A DNA stretch of 64,000 nucleotides from Pseudo-nitzschia pungens (Eukaryota; Bacillariophyta; Bacillariophyceae; Bacillariales; Bacillariaceae), in contig CM074762.1 of NCBI GenBank assembly GCA_037355855.1, forward strand, positions 1,736,001-1,800,000. Direction: 5' to 3'. Both the position numbers and the translations under genes were made by a program. Shown here one piece after another: positions 31,677-41,735 of this stretch (within the stretch, counting starts at the first letter, position 1; each line of letters starts with the position of its first letter). A model generated the notes under the pieces. That model did not search any database. It was not told the DNA's origin and was given only the letters and a program-made list of their open reading frames with translations.

Positions 31677-32232
31677 TCACCTCGCTTCAAAGGACCAGTG
31701 GCAGACTTCCAACCTCCCCCTTTTCCCCAGTGCATCGAAAGTAAGAGGAAGATGTGCCGCGCTCTTCAAGCATTCGTTTATTCCTGCCCGATTCTCCATG
31801 CTTCGTCGAAAAGCGTCAAGTAGATCGCCAAGGTTATATTTCACGAATCCTTGTCTTCGTGCCTCGGATAGCAGCAAAAGTTGAAACAATTGAAACTGGC
31901 CGAAATTCAACGCGGCACTCTCATCCTTGGGATCAGGCATATTTACCAACATCTTCTCAATCCATTTTTGCCACAGAAAATGGACTTTTGGCGAAGTTCT
32001 TCTTGGGATTGATAGTTGCAACAACGTCTTCTTTACCCGGCAAACTTCCGAGATCTTTTGCCGTTTCAAAGAGAACGTCTGTTCTAGTCGCACTCATCAC
32101 ATCCTTGCCATCCATTCCCAATCTTGTTGCCAAAAAACAAACGATCGCTCCGGATTGGGAGATTGGCGAGGAGCGACGGATACCTGCTCCAGACAACATC
32201 GGAAGCAGTGAGTTGGGGGATCGAGATCGCTA
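31677..32232 (-). pseudogene. glutathione S-transferase relic (sigma-like), 5' truncated and frameshifted
   Basis: Two overlapping minus-strand frames carry consecutive parts of one GST. The first (32199-31957) has SPISQSGAIVCFLATRLGM, the end of the thioredoxin fold with its Q-S-x-A-I glutathione-binding motif, then VLFETAKDLG from the helical domain. It runs into a stop just after a run of five A residues (31965-31969 on the plus strand as T). The second frame takes over at that run with WIEKMLVNMPDPKDESAALN and FGQFQLFQLLLLSEARRQGF, the family's C-terminal domain, and stops at 31677. One extra base in the homopolymer explains the break. The first ~55-60 residues of the thioredoxin fold are missing: the frame is stopped by TAG just upstream, next to the dikinase start. 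It is either a pseudogene or, for the frameshift only, a sequencing error. Confidence 0.65.
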
Positions 32233-32264
32233 TCCCCAACAAAAATTACTCCAGATAGCAATCT

Positions 32265-35200
32265 ATGCGCGGAAGCGTCATCGGCTCAACTACCCGCCGT
32301 GACATTATAGCAATGCAAGCTGCACTCGATAAGGAGATCTTTGATCCCTCCCTGGGAAGCCCTTTGACATCGTTTGAATGTGCCACGCTAGGACTGGTTG
32401 GAGGAAAAGGTGAGTTCTGGCATAGATTGCGATTTCAACCATCAGGGATGTCATTCTTTATCAGCTTAACCTACCGGACCTAATTTTAAAAAATCCGAGA
32501 GAATGCAACTCTTTCTCACTCTTACGCCTCTTTCTTGGCTCCTTTGGTAATGTTTCAGCTCTGCAGTGCTGGAGATTGTCACGCCACGGATTTCCTATTC
32601 CAAAGTCGTTTGTTATTCCGACATACGTTTATTCTTTGCACATAACTGAAGCAGGCATCGTTGATCTGATCAATGATGTCTACATTTCTGATTTAAGAGA
32701 CGAAAACGTTCGTAACGCCACAAAAACCAAGCTAGCCACCATTCGGGAAAAGATCGCTGCAACGTCTCTCAACCAAGAAGTTGTCGCAAATCTTAGACTG
32801 TTTTTGGATACCATGGAAGCTGGATCATTTGTTGCGGTCCGTTCATCGTCGTCTGCCGAGGATTTGGATACACAATCTTTTGCGGGTCAGTATGATACCT
32901 GTAAGTCCAACATAAATTTTGCACTGTTTTTTTTATTTTTTTTACGTTGTCTTCAATGTTTCAAAGCTCATTCATTCTCTTCATTGTCATCCTAGTTTTA
33001 TACAAAAGTAGTCTGAATGAGATCATCGAATGCATCAAGGGGTGCTGGAGCTCGATGTTCAAAGATCACATTTTGGACTACGCATCTCGCGCTGATGCCT
33101 ACTTCCCTGGACAAGTTGCAGTACCTAGTATGGGTGTTCTCATAATGAAAATGGTCGAAGCTAAAGTTTCTGGTGTCTGCTTCAGTAGAAACCTGTGGGG
33201 AGACAAAAATGAAGCCATGGTCGAAGCTGTGCTAGGGCAAGGAGAGGGATTAGTCTCTGGGGCCGTCACACCAGATAGATATGTTGTGAACAAACATTCC
33301 GCTCGGGTTTGTTATTCCGATATTTCTACTCAGACTAAAAAGTTTGTGAAAGCAAACAATGAGGATGGGGTGGAGATGATTACCCTCGATGAACCTAATG
33401 AAGAGTCAGTTCTGTCCAACCGTGACCTGACCAAACTTTCTGTCCTAGCAAGATCGATCGAAGAATATTACAATGCGCCACAAGATATCGAGTGGGCTAT
33501 TGATGAAGACGGGACATTTTTTGTCCTTCAGGCTCGTCCAATTACAACCGCGAAGAGGGCTTCGTCGCTGTCTTTTTTTCCTCCCGGTGATGGCTTTTGG
33601 ACCTTTGATCCCACAGTGAGTACAACGAAAGTATCTTTCTCTACAACACTTACTGCTGTCACATGCTCATCCACAACCTTTGTTAAATACTTCGTTTCGT
33701 ACTGTAGCATTTTCCTAGACCTTTTTCACCTTGGATGGAAAACTATTCATTCGAACACATGGTTCATAATGCTCGCCGAGTGGGTTCCCTGGTGAAGCAG
33801 ATAAAGATTAGGTTCATCCAGGGTTTTGCATTTACGCAAGTTGAACAGTTCCATCCATCGGAAATCGAAAAATTGGAGAGGGCTGCAAAATCGTATTGGG
33901 AAAAGGAACTATATGAAGAAGACTATCAAGAATTTAAGGAATTCTTCCGGCCAGACTGCGAGAACATGCACCAAGAACTTCGCATCGTTGATCCTTCTGT
34001 TCTATCTCACACATCATTGGTTTCATACGTTTCAAAATGTTACGACCGGGCACTTGATTTTTGGAAACTTCACCATGTGAGTTGCCACACACAATGAATT
34101 GTACAAGAATTCGCAGTTGTTTGTATCTTGTGATATTCACAGTCATGACTGCTTCAAATGATTTTTCTCGTACATGGCATCTTTACTATACTTTTTCTCT
34201 TTGTACGAATCGTGGAACTTGATGAAGGTTTACAGTTTCCCATGTATGGTTGTAGTAGGGGATTTCATGAATCGAATGGCAGAGTTGACAGGAAAACCCG
34301 TGTTAGAAACTCTGCGTCTCCTAGAGGGTTCATCGCCAGAGTCGAGAGGGATGATGAATAAGAAGGATCCCAACCTTGCAAAAATGTATGATTTGTTGAA
34401 ACAAGATCAGAAGGCCCTGGAACTATTGAATTGCGACGAGGGGATGGCTCCGTGGGCACTGGACTGTTTGCTACACATGCCTGGCGAACTTGGCGAGATT
34501 CTGGGGAAGCTATCTTTCGAATATGGTTGGCGGTTAGCAGGTGGTTATGACTTATGGTAAGCCCCATGCATGGTTGGAGCTCCAAGAAACCTATTTTCGA
34601 TTGTATGTTTTTGTCCGTTATTGGTTCCTCCGCAACTTAGAATTGTGATTTATCTTGCATTATACTACCGGCATGATACTATGTAGCGTTCCGAGCATGA
34701 TCGAAAGTCCTCACTTTTTCATAAAAACTCTCAAACAGGGTGTCGAGGAAAGTGAGGATTTTGTGAAAAAGAACGAAGATCGCCTCAAGTTGCAAACGCT
34801 AGAATGGCGTGAATCCATTCCAGAAGAGAAACGAGAAAGTTTTGACAAAATTTTGGACGTTGGGCGTCGCTTCTTTCGAATGAGAGATGAACGTGGGCTC
34901 TCAACCGACCTATCAGGTGTCGCTCTCTGTCGCAGAGGGATCTTGGAAGCTGGTCGTCGTTTGACATCAATTGGTATCATCAACGCTCCGGAGCACCTCA
35001 CGGTCGCCACCAAAAACGAAGCTTTATCCTTGTTGACAGGTGACTTACGTGGATTAACTTACCAAGATTCAGGACCTGTTGATGTGCCCACTGCGAGCAT
35101 TCTAGAGAGCCGATTTCTGTATATTAAAAACGCAGATCCTAAAAAGGTCCCATTGACGCTTGGGACCCCTCCACCTCCACCTCCATCGCCAAACGCTCCT

Positions 35201-35801
35201 CTACCTCCAAACATTGCCCGTACCATGGCAAATTTGGGTGTATCTGTAGGGGGTATAAGCGACCAAACGAGTGGTAGCGATGAAGACGTCAAAGAAAATC
35301 CAAACCGTATCATTGGCGTTAGTGCTTCGATGGGCAACGTCACTGGTCCAGTGACAGTCGTTCTTCAAGATTCAGATCTTCAAAAGCTTAAGAAGGGCGA
35401 CATCGTAGTCACGTATTCGTCCTCTGCCTCGTTTAATATTGTATTGGCATTGTGTTCAGGTATTGTCACAGACTATGGTGGGATGCTCTCACATGCTGCC
35501 ATTGTAAGTTCTTGACGAATCATTAAGAGAAAGAGGAATATACCATAATATGGTACTATGAAGTATTGGGGTCACTTTTCCACAGTTGGTGCTACTACTA
35601 CTAACTCGTCCTCTGTTCATCAATGCTCCACTTCTACTACTAGCTACTACTATTGTTTATTTTATATGGAAGGTTGCTCGTGAATATGGCATTCCTGCGG
35701 TTGTTGGGGCAAAAGAAGCAACGCTCAAGTTCAATACAGGAGATATTGTGACAATTGATACGAACACTCATTCTGTCACTCGCATCGGGCCAATGAAATA
35801 G
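32265..35801 (+). CDS. PEP-synthase-like dikinase with rifampicin-phosphotransferase domain order, seven exons
   Basis: Proposed exons are 32265-32409, 32559-32900, 32996-33615, 33708-34076, 34228-34556, 34687-35503 and 35673-35801, all in consistent phase, giving 916 residues. The N-terminal ATP-grasp (PPDK_N) domain shows GLVGGK, LSRHGFPIPKSFVIP, VAVRSSSSAEDLDTQSFAGQ (from about 140) and QDIEWAIDEDGTFFVLQARP (from about 325). The middle begins DPTHFPRPFSPW and is variable. The C-terminus is the swivelling phosphohistidine domain, GGMLSHAAIVAREYGIPAVV, with H871. The protein ends 45 residues later, so the PEP/pyruvate-binding barrel of true PEP synthase is absent. ATP domain, middle domain, then C-terminal His domain is the order of rifampicin phosphotransferase and its relatives, which use ATP to phosphorylate a small molecule. 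The substrate here is unknown. Two introns end in AAG. No targeting signal is obvious. Confidence 0.85.
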
Positions 35802-37019
35802 GACGACCTTTGCTGGCGATAAAAGAATGGCGTCGCTTTCTTGTTGCTGTAGAGTACCCTTCAGGAAAGTAATACAACCACAGGACAACACAACGAACAA
35901 GGAAACATGCCTAACACCATTATTTTGTAATAAACAGCAGCTGATTGCAAGAAAGAAGAAGAATCAAGGAGGGACGAGGATTTCTTGCATCATGATGCTA
36001 GTACTACTAGTAGTAGTAGTAGAAGTGGTACTACTACTCGTAGTAGTGCTAGTATTAGTACTACTAGCTAGTAGTACTACTAGTACTACTAGTGGCTAGT
36101 ACTAGTGGTGGTAACCTTACGTGCACTTCTAGTAGGTAGTGATACTATACTAGGTAGGAGAGAAGAAGAAGAAGAAGAAGCACTTCTCGTACGGTAATTA
36201 CAGTAATTGCAATCTTGTGGGTCTAGGAAAGGTTCAAAATGAAACTTTAGGTTTAGGTTGCTGGTGAAATGTACACCACCACAGTTACTGGTAGTATGTA
36301 CCGGTACAAGTAAGTTACGTAAGCCTTCCTCGTACCATCAAAATAAGAAGTACTTCTAGTAAGCAATAACTACCGTAAGGTTACTACCGGTACACATGAC
36401 ATCGATGTGCGACATGGAAAATCGATATGAAGCACAATCTGGTACTTATCGTATCTATGATGGATATACTGACTTGTGTAGTACTGTATGCGCAACGTTC
36501 AATCATTTTCGCGCGATATTTTGACACTGTCGTACAATTTTTTTCCCCCATTTTTTTTCCTCTACAAACGAGCGTTACACCCATTTACTATCTTTTGACG
36601 TTATGTTGTGTAGTTGTCTTCGTACAGGTAAATTAGGCATGTACGAGGATTCATTCCTCTGCGGAGCGATACGACAGTGGAAAGTGGCTAATGCAGTGAT
36701 GGGATGGTTCGAGACGCGGCTAATGGAAAATTAAAACAAAATGAAGTGTTCTTTGTTTTTTGGCAACCCAAAACTTTCGTTGATCATTCTGTGCTCTACC
36801 GGTAGATCGCCTTGATCACAAAGTTTGTAAATGTGTGGGTGAGGAAACCTTGAGGAAGTCGTTTAGAATTGTAGTCGAAGGACCCGATCGCTCTACAGAT
36901 CTTGTGCCGCGGGACGGCTTTCGAGTATTGAAGCCGTTGGGGGTAGCTGAAGTATTGTAAATGAAAGTAGATCGTCTACCTGTGAAGTGCTGTAGATACG
37001 GTAGGATAGCTTCTAATCG
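35802..37019. other. spacer with dense CTAGTAC palindromes
   Basis: About 1.2 kb between co-oriented genes. The 3' UTR side holds a 110-bp micro-palindrome cluster at 35997-36105, a GAA run at 36165-36181, and TACCGTAAGGTTACTACC near 36371-36388. The PAN2 promoter should lie at 36700-37019. No gene is supported; the 90-residue frame at 35827 is polyvaline/leucine encoded by the repeat. Confidence 0.5.
35997..36108. repeat. 110-bp cluster of CTAGTAC/AGTAGT micro-palindromes
   Basis: The stretch is built almost entirely from overlapping CTAGTACTAC, AGTAGTAGT and GCTAGTAC units and can fold back on itself in many registers. It begins about 200 bp after the dikinase stop codon. Confidence 0.75.
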
Positions 37020-40000
37020 ATGAATACAAACAACGAGAATTCGAACTACAACGGCTATCCATCGAGTATGGATGTCGGCGGTGGGGCTGGTTATAGCGGG
37101 ATCGATGGATCTTATAGTGGATCATTTAGTTATGGCGAGCAACAGGGTGGAGAAGATGGAAACGGAGAATATTACTACAACGATTATCCAATGCAGCAGC
37201 AGCAGCAACCAATGTACAATCCCTATCAGCAACAGCAGTACGACGATTTTGGTGCACCATCGCCGGGAACATGGGACGAACAGTCTGCAGCGAAGAGGGG
37301 GGACTATTTCTACAATTCGGAGTTCTCACCGGAGGTCTACGATCATGCCATCAGCGCGCTCGAATACGATTCAACCTATGATTGCATGTACTTGGCGTCA
37401 ACGACTCAAAGTATGGTGTCATCAAGACACACAAAGGCCAAGAACCATCGTGCAAGCTTGTTACTCACCTATTCAAATGCTACTCCAGCGAAAGAATACT
37501 TCATGTATAGCTCAGTTGCAGGTCATCCAGAAGCTCCTCTCTCTCATTTGCGTGCCGTCTATGAATCGATTTACGGGTTTTCAAAAGTAGGAGTGAGTGC
37601 TACTGGTGGATTGCAACAGCGAAGAGGGAGAAACAACTTTTATCCGCCGCCTCATGCTTACATACCCGCATACGGAGGAGGAGAAGTCGCAGAAATTCAT
37701 CTCGATGCGTTTCACAATCCTCATGCTCATCATCTAGAGCAAAATCAACAGCGGGGGCATATGGGAATTATGGAACTATTGCCGCTTCAAGGTGGATATG
37801 TAGCCTCGATATCACCGTCCGCTGTGCGCATACATTCGCACGGAGGTTTACAGCTGCATGATTCCGACATGCCAGGAATGATAAGTGGGACGATTCATCC
37901 ACATTGTTCCTCGGGGATACCAAATGATGGGAACGCAGCAGCGACTCACATTACGGTCGGAGGTCTTTCTATGAAGATGGCTGGTACACTTGGCGAAAAC
38001 ACTGCAATCTCCCCGATCAGGAAAAACAGCCGAGTGGTACATCCTTCCATCCATTGTCTAGATTTATGGCATGGGCTCCGTGTTGTCGTTTCGCGTTCAT
38101 TCAAAGACACAAACAAAAATTCGAACTTGAGCTCCCAAGTTGGGGTGACTTGCATGGCAACGAGTCACGATAAAGGATCTATTGTTGCGGGATGTACCGA
38201 TGGGAATATTCGGTTACTAGATGGATCTTTGCGAGAGTTGGCGACGGTTCGATCTCACTTGGGGGGAGTCTCGAGTATCGCCGTGTCTCCGGATGGGAAT
38301 CTTGTTGCTACAACAGGTTACAGTTCAAGAGCAAGTCCGAAAAGTAGTGCAGATGGTACAGCATTCTGTAGCTCTTTGTATGCGTTTCCCGATCCGACAG
38401 TATATATTTATGATATTCGTTATTTAGGACGAGGCGGAATGTCGCACCCGTTTTCTGGTGTCAAGGGAGCACCAAGACACGTATGCTTTGTTCCTGACAT
38501 GGAGGGTTGCGCGTCGAACCGATTCATCGTTGCTAGTGGTAAGAATGCAGGTGGGATGCAAATTATCACTCCATTTGAATCGCAGAACGAGAATACAATC
38601 AGCTTCAACTTGCCACCCCTTCAACAAGGAGAATCAATCACAGCCATGAGTCAACCGGTAGAAGACACTGGTGAGTTGGCCTTGGGGACTTCAATGGGGC
38701 GAGTTATGCAATTTAGCTTGACAGGTTACAATGAAACTAAGACCATAAGAAGAAAAGAGGACCTTGCCATGCCTCCTTTTTACCCCGATGCACCAGCCGT
38801 GTCGTTGGAGCCTTCTTTGTTACAAGGGAATCCAGGTCTCAGGAATGGTACTACCGATGAGATGAGATCGTTATTCAGCACATACATACTGCAGACGCCT
38901 CCCACTGTTACAACAATAGGGGAGTCATATGAAGATGCTATGGAAGCGTTTGGATCACTTGCTGCTATGCCTATTTCGACAGATCAAAGAAGGAAGGTGA
39001 ATCCGAGCCTATTGAAAGAGGCTACTACAGGTGAAAAAGACTATATGCTGACCGTGCCGATATCAAAACTTGACATCGACATTCTTGGGAATCAAAATTC
39101 AGTTTCAAAGAACTACAAGGGGAAGAAACTCAGTAAGTCTTTACCTAATCCAAACAAGATCCTATACAATGAAAAACTTTCTTCTATGTGTTACGAAGAT
39201 GGTTGGAATGGAAAAGGCAAACAACCACAGCAGCAGCATCATCGTGGAAAACGGAACAACAGCGCAGGTGTGAAACAAAAAGGAATTCCTCCGCGTTATC
39301 AATTGCAAGTGCGACCGGGATTTAAAGCATCTGGCGCCTTCGATCCATCCCAACACAACGACTCAGGACTGTTCCCCGGCTGGGACTACGGTGCATCCAT
39401 GCCGAATGCTTGGGTAAGCCCTGTCCTTCTTCTCTTCTACTTCATTCCAGAAATACGGAAAGCAGCTATTGCTGCACAATTTGATGCGCAAGCTCTAGGA
39501 ACAAAAGCCTACGAGAAGGCCCTTTCGCCGGAACTTGGTTTTCTTTTCCACCAAATAGAAAGTCTATCGCGATATGGGCTACTGTATCCTTCTAAGGATA
39601 GAGTACATAGACCCAAGATAGGGGCGTGGATACCATCAAACTTTTTGACATTCTTGTCAACCATGGGCGAAGCAGAGCAAATGGCTGTCTTAGATGACTC
39701 ACCCGCGGCAGTAGATCTTCCAAGACGACCCGAGTCATTTTATCGTTTCTTGGCATATCAGTTGGACAAAGAGCTTTGCGCTTCGACATCGGCGACACTG
39801 TCTTCGTCGAAGGCGAAGAAATTGGTAGAAAAATCGAAACTCATGGATTTTCTGAATGGTCTTGACTTCTTGAGCAGCAATCAATTCATTGAGTCAAAGT
39901 CGACTCCACCGACGCAATCCATGACTCGTGCACTTACCTTGGATTTGAACTATGATATCTTTCGCCCAGGTACTAAAAAGAAGTCGATAAGATTTGGAGA

Positions 40001-41573
40001 ATTATTACAGCATTCTCTCTGTCGATCGACTAGATTGAGGGCATGGAATGACAAGTCTCGTGCATATGAAACTATCATACAAAGAAAGATAGCAACATCA
40101 CTCCCTCAAATATTGACATTATCCTGTGCTTGTGCTGGTCGGAAAGAACACGACGGTTTGTGGGCTTGGAGGACTGATTATGGTGGTGAACCCTGGCTTG
40201 CTGAAATGATCGAAGTAGAATTACTAGCTGATGGCAATGTTGCGGTGACAGAGTGGCACAAAACTGAAAATGGTGACGGTGAAACCTCGTCGATTTTCCG
40301 CGGAAAGTCTTCTCTTCCACCTGAAGTATCGAAATTGGTACTAAAAGCTTCGTCGAAGCAAAAGTATCGCTATCGTCTTGAATCAGTTCTTTCATATGTG
40401 AGAGGTTGCGAAGACGAGGGATGCGGCGAGGAAGCATCGGGTCACCATGTTCTTCATTCGCGTGTGTCTATCGATTACAAAAGAAGGGCATTGAGTGCTC
40501 AAGCGAAAGAGGCAAGGAAACTAGCAGAAGAAGTCTCAGCGTACAAGTCTGAAGAGGAAAGAGAGTTGCAGGAGCTGCTCCTATCATCTGGTTCTGCGTA
40601 TGATGAGTATGTGAGTAGAGCCAAATCTGTCGAGGAGCAATTGTCATCGTTGGAACAAGATCAAAAGGAAAATTCCAACGATTGGATCATCTATAACGGC
40701 TACAAAGTTTCCAAAACAGTAGTAGAAGATGCGAGGGCTTTTCATGTACCTTTTAAAGAACCGGTACTTGTTGTGTTTCAAGCTGTTGATGAAAATGGAA
40801 TGCCACTGCGAGACACAAAAGAGACAAATATTGAATTGGAAGCAATCACGAAGTCTTTTTCTGAATCAGTAATGAATCCCTCATCTTTGTCTAGGCATTC
40901 TGGTGAGGTACTTACGACCGAGTGTTTGAGGGCACTTCAGAAAGGGCGTCCATTGGCATTTGACGCAGAATTCGTTTCCGTTCAGGAAGAGGAATCGGCC
41001 GTCACTGATTCAGGACAAAAGGAGGTTCTATGTGACACTCGTCACGCACTAGGGCGTATCTCAATATTTGACTGCCCAACAGAGAAAATCATTGTTGACG
41101 ATCATGTTTTGCCTCGAGAGCCCGTTGTCGATTTTCTGACTCGCTTTAGTGGGATTATCGCCGAGGATTTGGACGTCGTACGTAGCAGACATCGGATCAT
41201 TTCGACTCGCAGCGCTTACTTGCAGTTGCGATACCTTTTGGACCGGGGTTGTATATTCGTGGGGCACGGTTTGAAGCAGGATTTTAGCACGGTCAATCTT
41301 GTTGTACCACCAAACCAGATACTGGATACAGTAAAAATTTTTCATATCCCTGGTAGGCGGTACGTTTCTCTCCGTTTTCTTGCTAACTTTGTTTTTGGAA
41401 GGGACATGCAACAAGATACACACGACTCAGTTGAGGATGCCAGGACAGCATATGAATTATACTGCAAGGCATTGGAATGGAAAAAAGAGGGCATTTGGGA
41501 GAAAAGTTTAAACGAACTTTACTCGTATGGGGAAAAAACCTCTTGGAAGCTTGGTATGAAGGATAGGTTTTAG
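37020..41573 (+). CDS. PAN2: PAN2, catalytic subunit of the PAN2-PAN3 poly(A) deadenylase
   Basis: A single exon of 1517 residues from the ATG at 37020. PAN2 with PAN3 trims mRNA poly(A) tails in the cytoplasm as the first step of decay. Residues 1-85 are Gly/Tyr/Gln-rich. A WD40 region follows, with a clear blade near 378-420 (TCMATSHDKGSIVAGCTDGN). The centre (about 800-1190) is the inactive ubiquitin-hydrolase-like domain, with PGWDYGASMPNAWVSPVLL. The C-terminal DEDD exonuclease has D1315 and E1317 in AFDAEFVSVQ, D1421 in VGHGLKQDF, and D1469 with E1472/D1473 in HDSVEDARTAY. All four DEDD acids are therefore present and the enzyme should be active. IPGRRYVSLRFLANFVFG is also typical. The length exceeds the usual ~1100-1250 because of low-complexity insertions. 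No intron is evident, unlike the gene just upstream. Confidence 0.93.
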   Translation: MNTNNENSNYNGYPSSMDVGGGAGYSGIDGSYSGSFSYGEQQGGEDGNGEYYYNDYPMQQQQQPMYNPYQQQQYDDFGAPSPGTWDEQSAAKRGDYFYNSEFSPEVYDHAISALEYDSTYDCMYLASTTQSMVSSRHTKAKNHRASLLLTYSNATPAKEYFMYSSVAGHPEAPLSHLRAVYESIYGFSKVGVSATGGLQQRRGRNNFYPPPHAYIPAYGGGEVAEIHLDAFHNPHAHHLEQNQQRGHMGIMELLPLQGGYVASISPSAVRIHSHGGLQLHDSDMPGMISGTIHPHCSSGIPNDGNAAATHITVGGLSMKMAGTLGENTAISPIRKNSRVVHPSIHCLDLWHGLRVVVSRSFKDTNKNSNLSSQVGVTCMATSHDKGSIVAGCTDGNIRLLDGSLRELATVRSHLGGVSSIAVSPDGNLVATTGYSSRASPKSSADGTAFCSSLYAFPDPTVYIYDIRYLGRGGMSHPFSGVKGAPRHVCFVPDMEGCASNRFIVASGKNAGGMQIITPFESQNENTISFNLPPLQQGESITAMSQPVEDTGELALGTSMGRVMQFSLTGYNETKTIRRKEDLAMPPFYPDAPAVSLEPSLLQGNPGLRNGTTDEMRSLFSTYILQTPPTVTTIGESYEDAMEAFGSLAAMPISTDQRRKVNPSLLKEATTGEKDYMLTVPISKLDIDILGNQNSVSKNYKGKKLSKSLPNPNKILYNEKLSSMCYEDGWNGKGKQPQQQHHRGKRNNSAGVKQKGIPPRYQLQVRPGFKASGAFDPSQHNDSGLFPGWDYGASMPNAWVSPVLLLFYFIPEIRKAAIAAQFDAQALGTKAYEKALSPELGFLFHQIESLSRYGLLYPSKDRVHRPKIGAWIPSNFLTFLSTMGEAEQMAVLDDSPAAVDLPRRPESFYRFLAYQLDKELCASTSATLSSSKAKKLVEKSKLMDFLNGLDFLSSNQFIESKSTPPTQSMTRALTLDLNYDIFRPGTKKKSIRFGELLQHSLCRSTRLRAWNDKSRAYETIIQRKIATSLPQILTLSCACAGRKEHDGLWAWRTDYGGEPWLAEMIEVELLADGNVAVTEWHKTENGDGETSSIFRGKSSLPPEVSKLVLKASSKQKYRYRLESVLSYVRGCEDEGCGEEASGHHVLHSRVSIDYKRRALSAQAKEARKLAEEVSAYKSEEERELQELLLSSGSAYDEYVSRAKSVEEQLSSLEQDQKENSNDWIIYNGYKVSKTVVEDARAFHVPFKEPVLVVFQAVDENGMPLRDTKETNIELEAITKSFSESVMNPSSLSRHSGEVLTTECLRALQKGRPLAFDAEFVSVQEEESAVTDSGQKEVLCDTRHALGRISIFDCPTEKIIVDDHVLPREPVVDFLTRFSGIIAEDLDVVRSRHRIISTRSAYLQLRYLLDRGCIFVGHGLKQDFSTVNLVVPPNQILDTVKIFHIPGRRYVSLRFLANFVFGRDMQQDTHDSVEDARTAYELYCKALEWKKEGIWEKSLNELYSYGEKTSWKLGMKDRF

Positions 41574-41735
41574 CTATTGGAAGTTTTTGAACATGCAGTA
41601 GTAAAATCGGTTGATGGGCACGAATTTCTATAAGGTTGCAATGCTTGTCTTTCTAGAATTATCAGATTGATTGTTGCGAATGCTGAATGCCATAACTATT
41701 TGCTGTCCTCAAGCCGAGATGCCGATTAGATGAGC

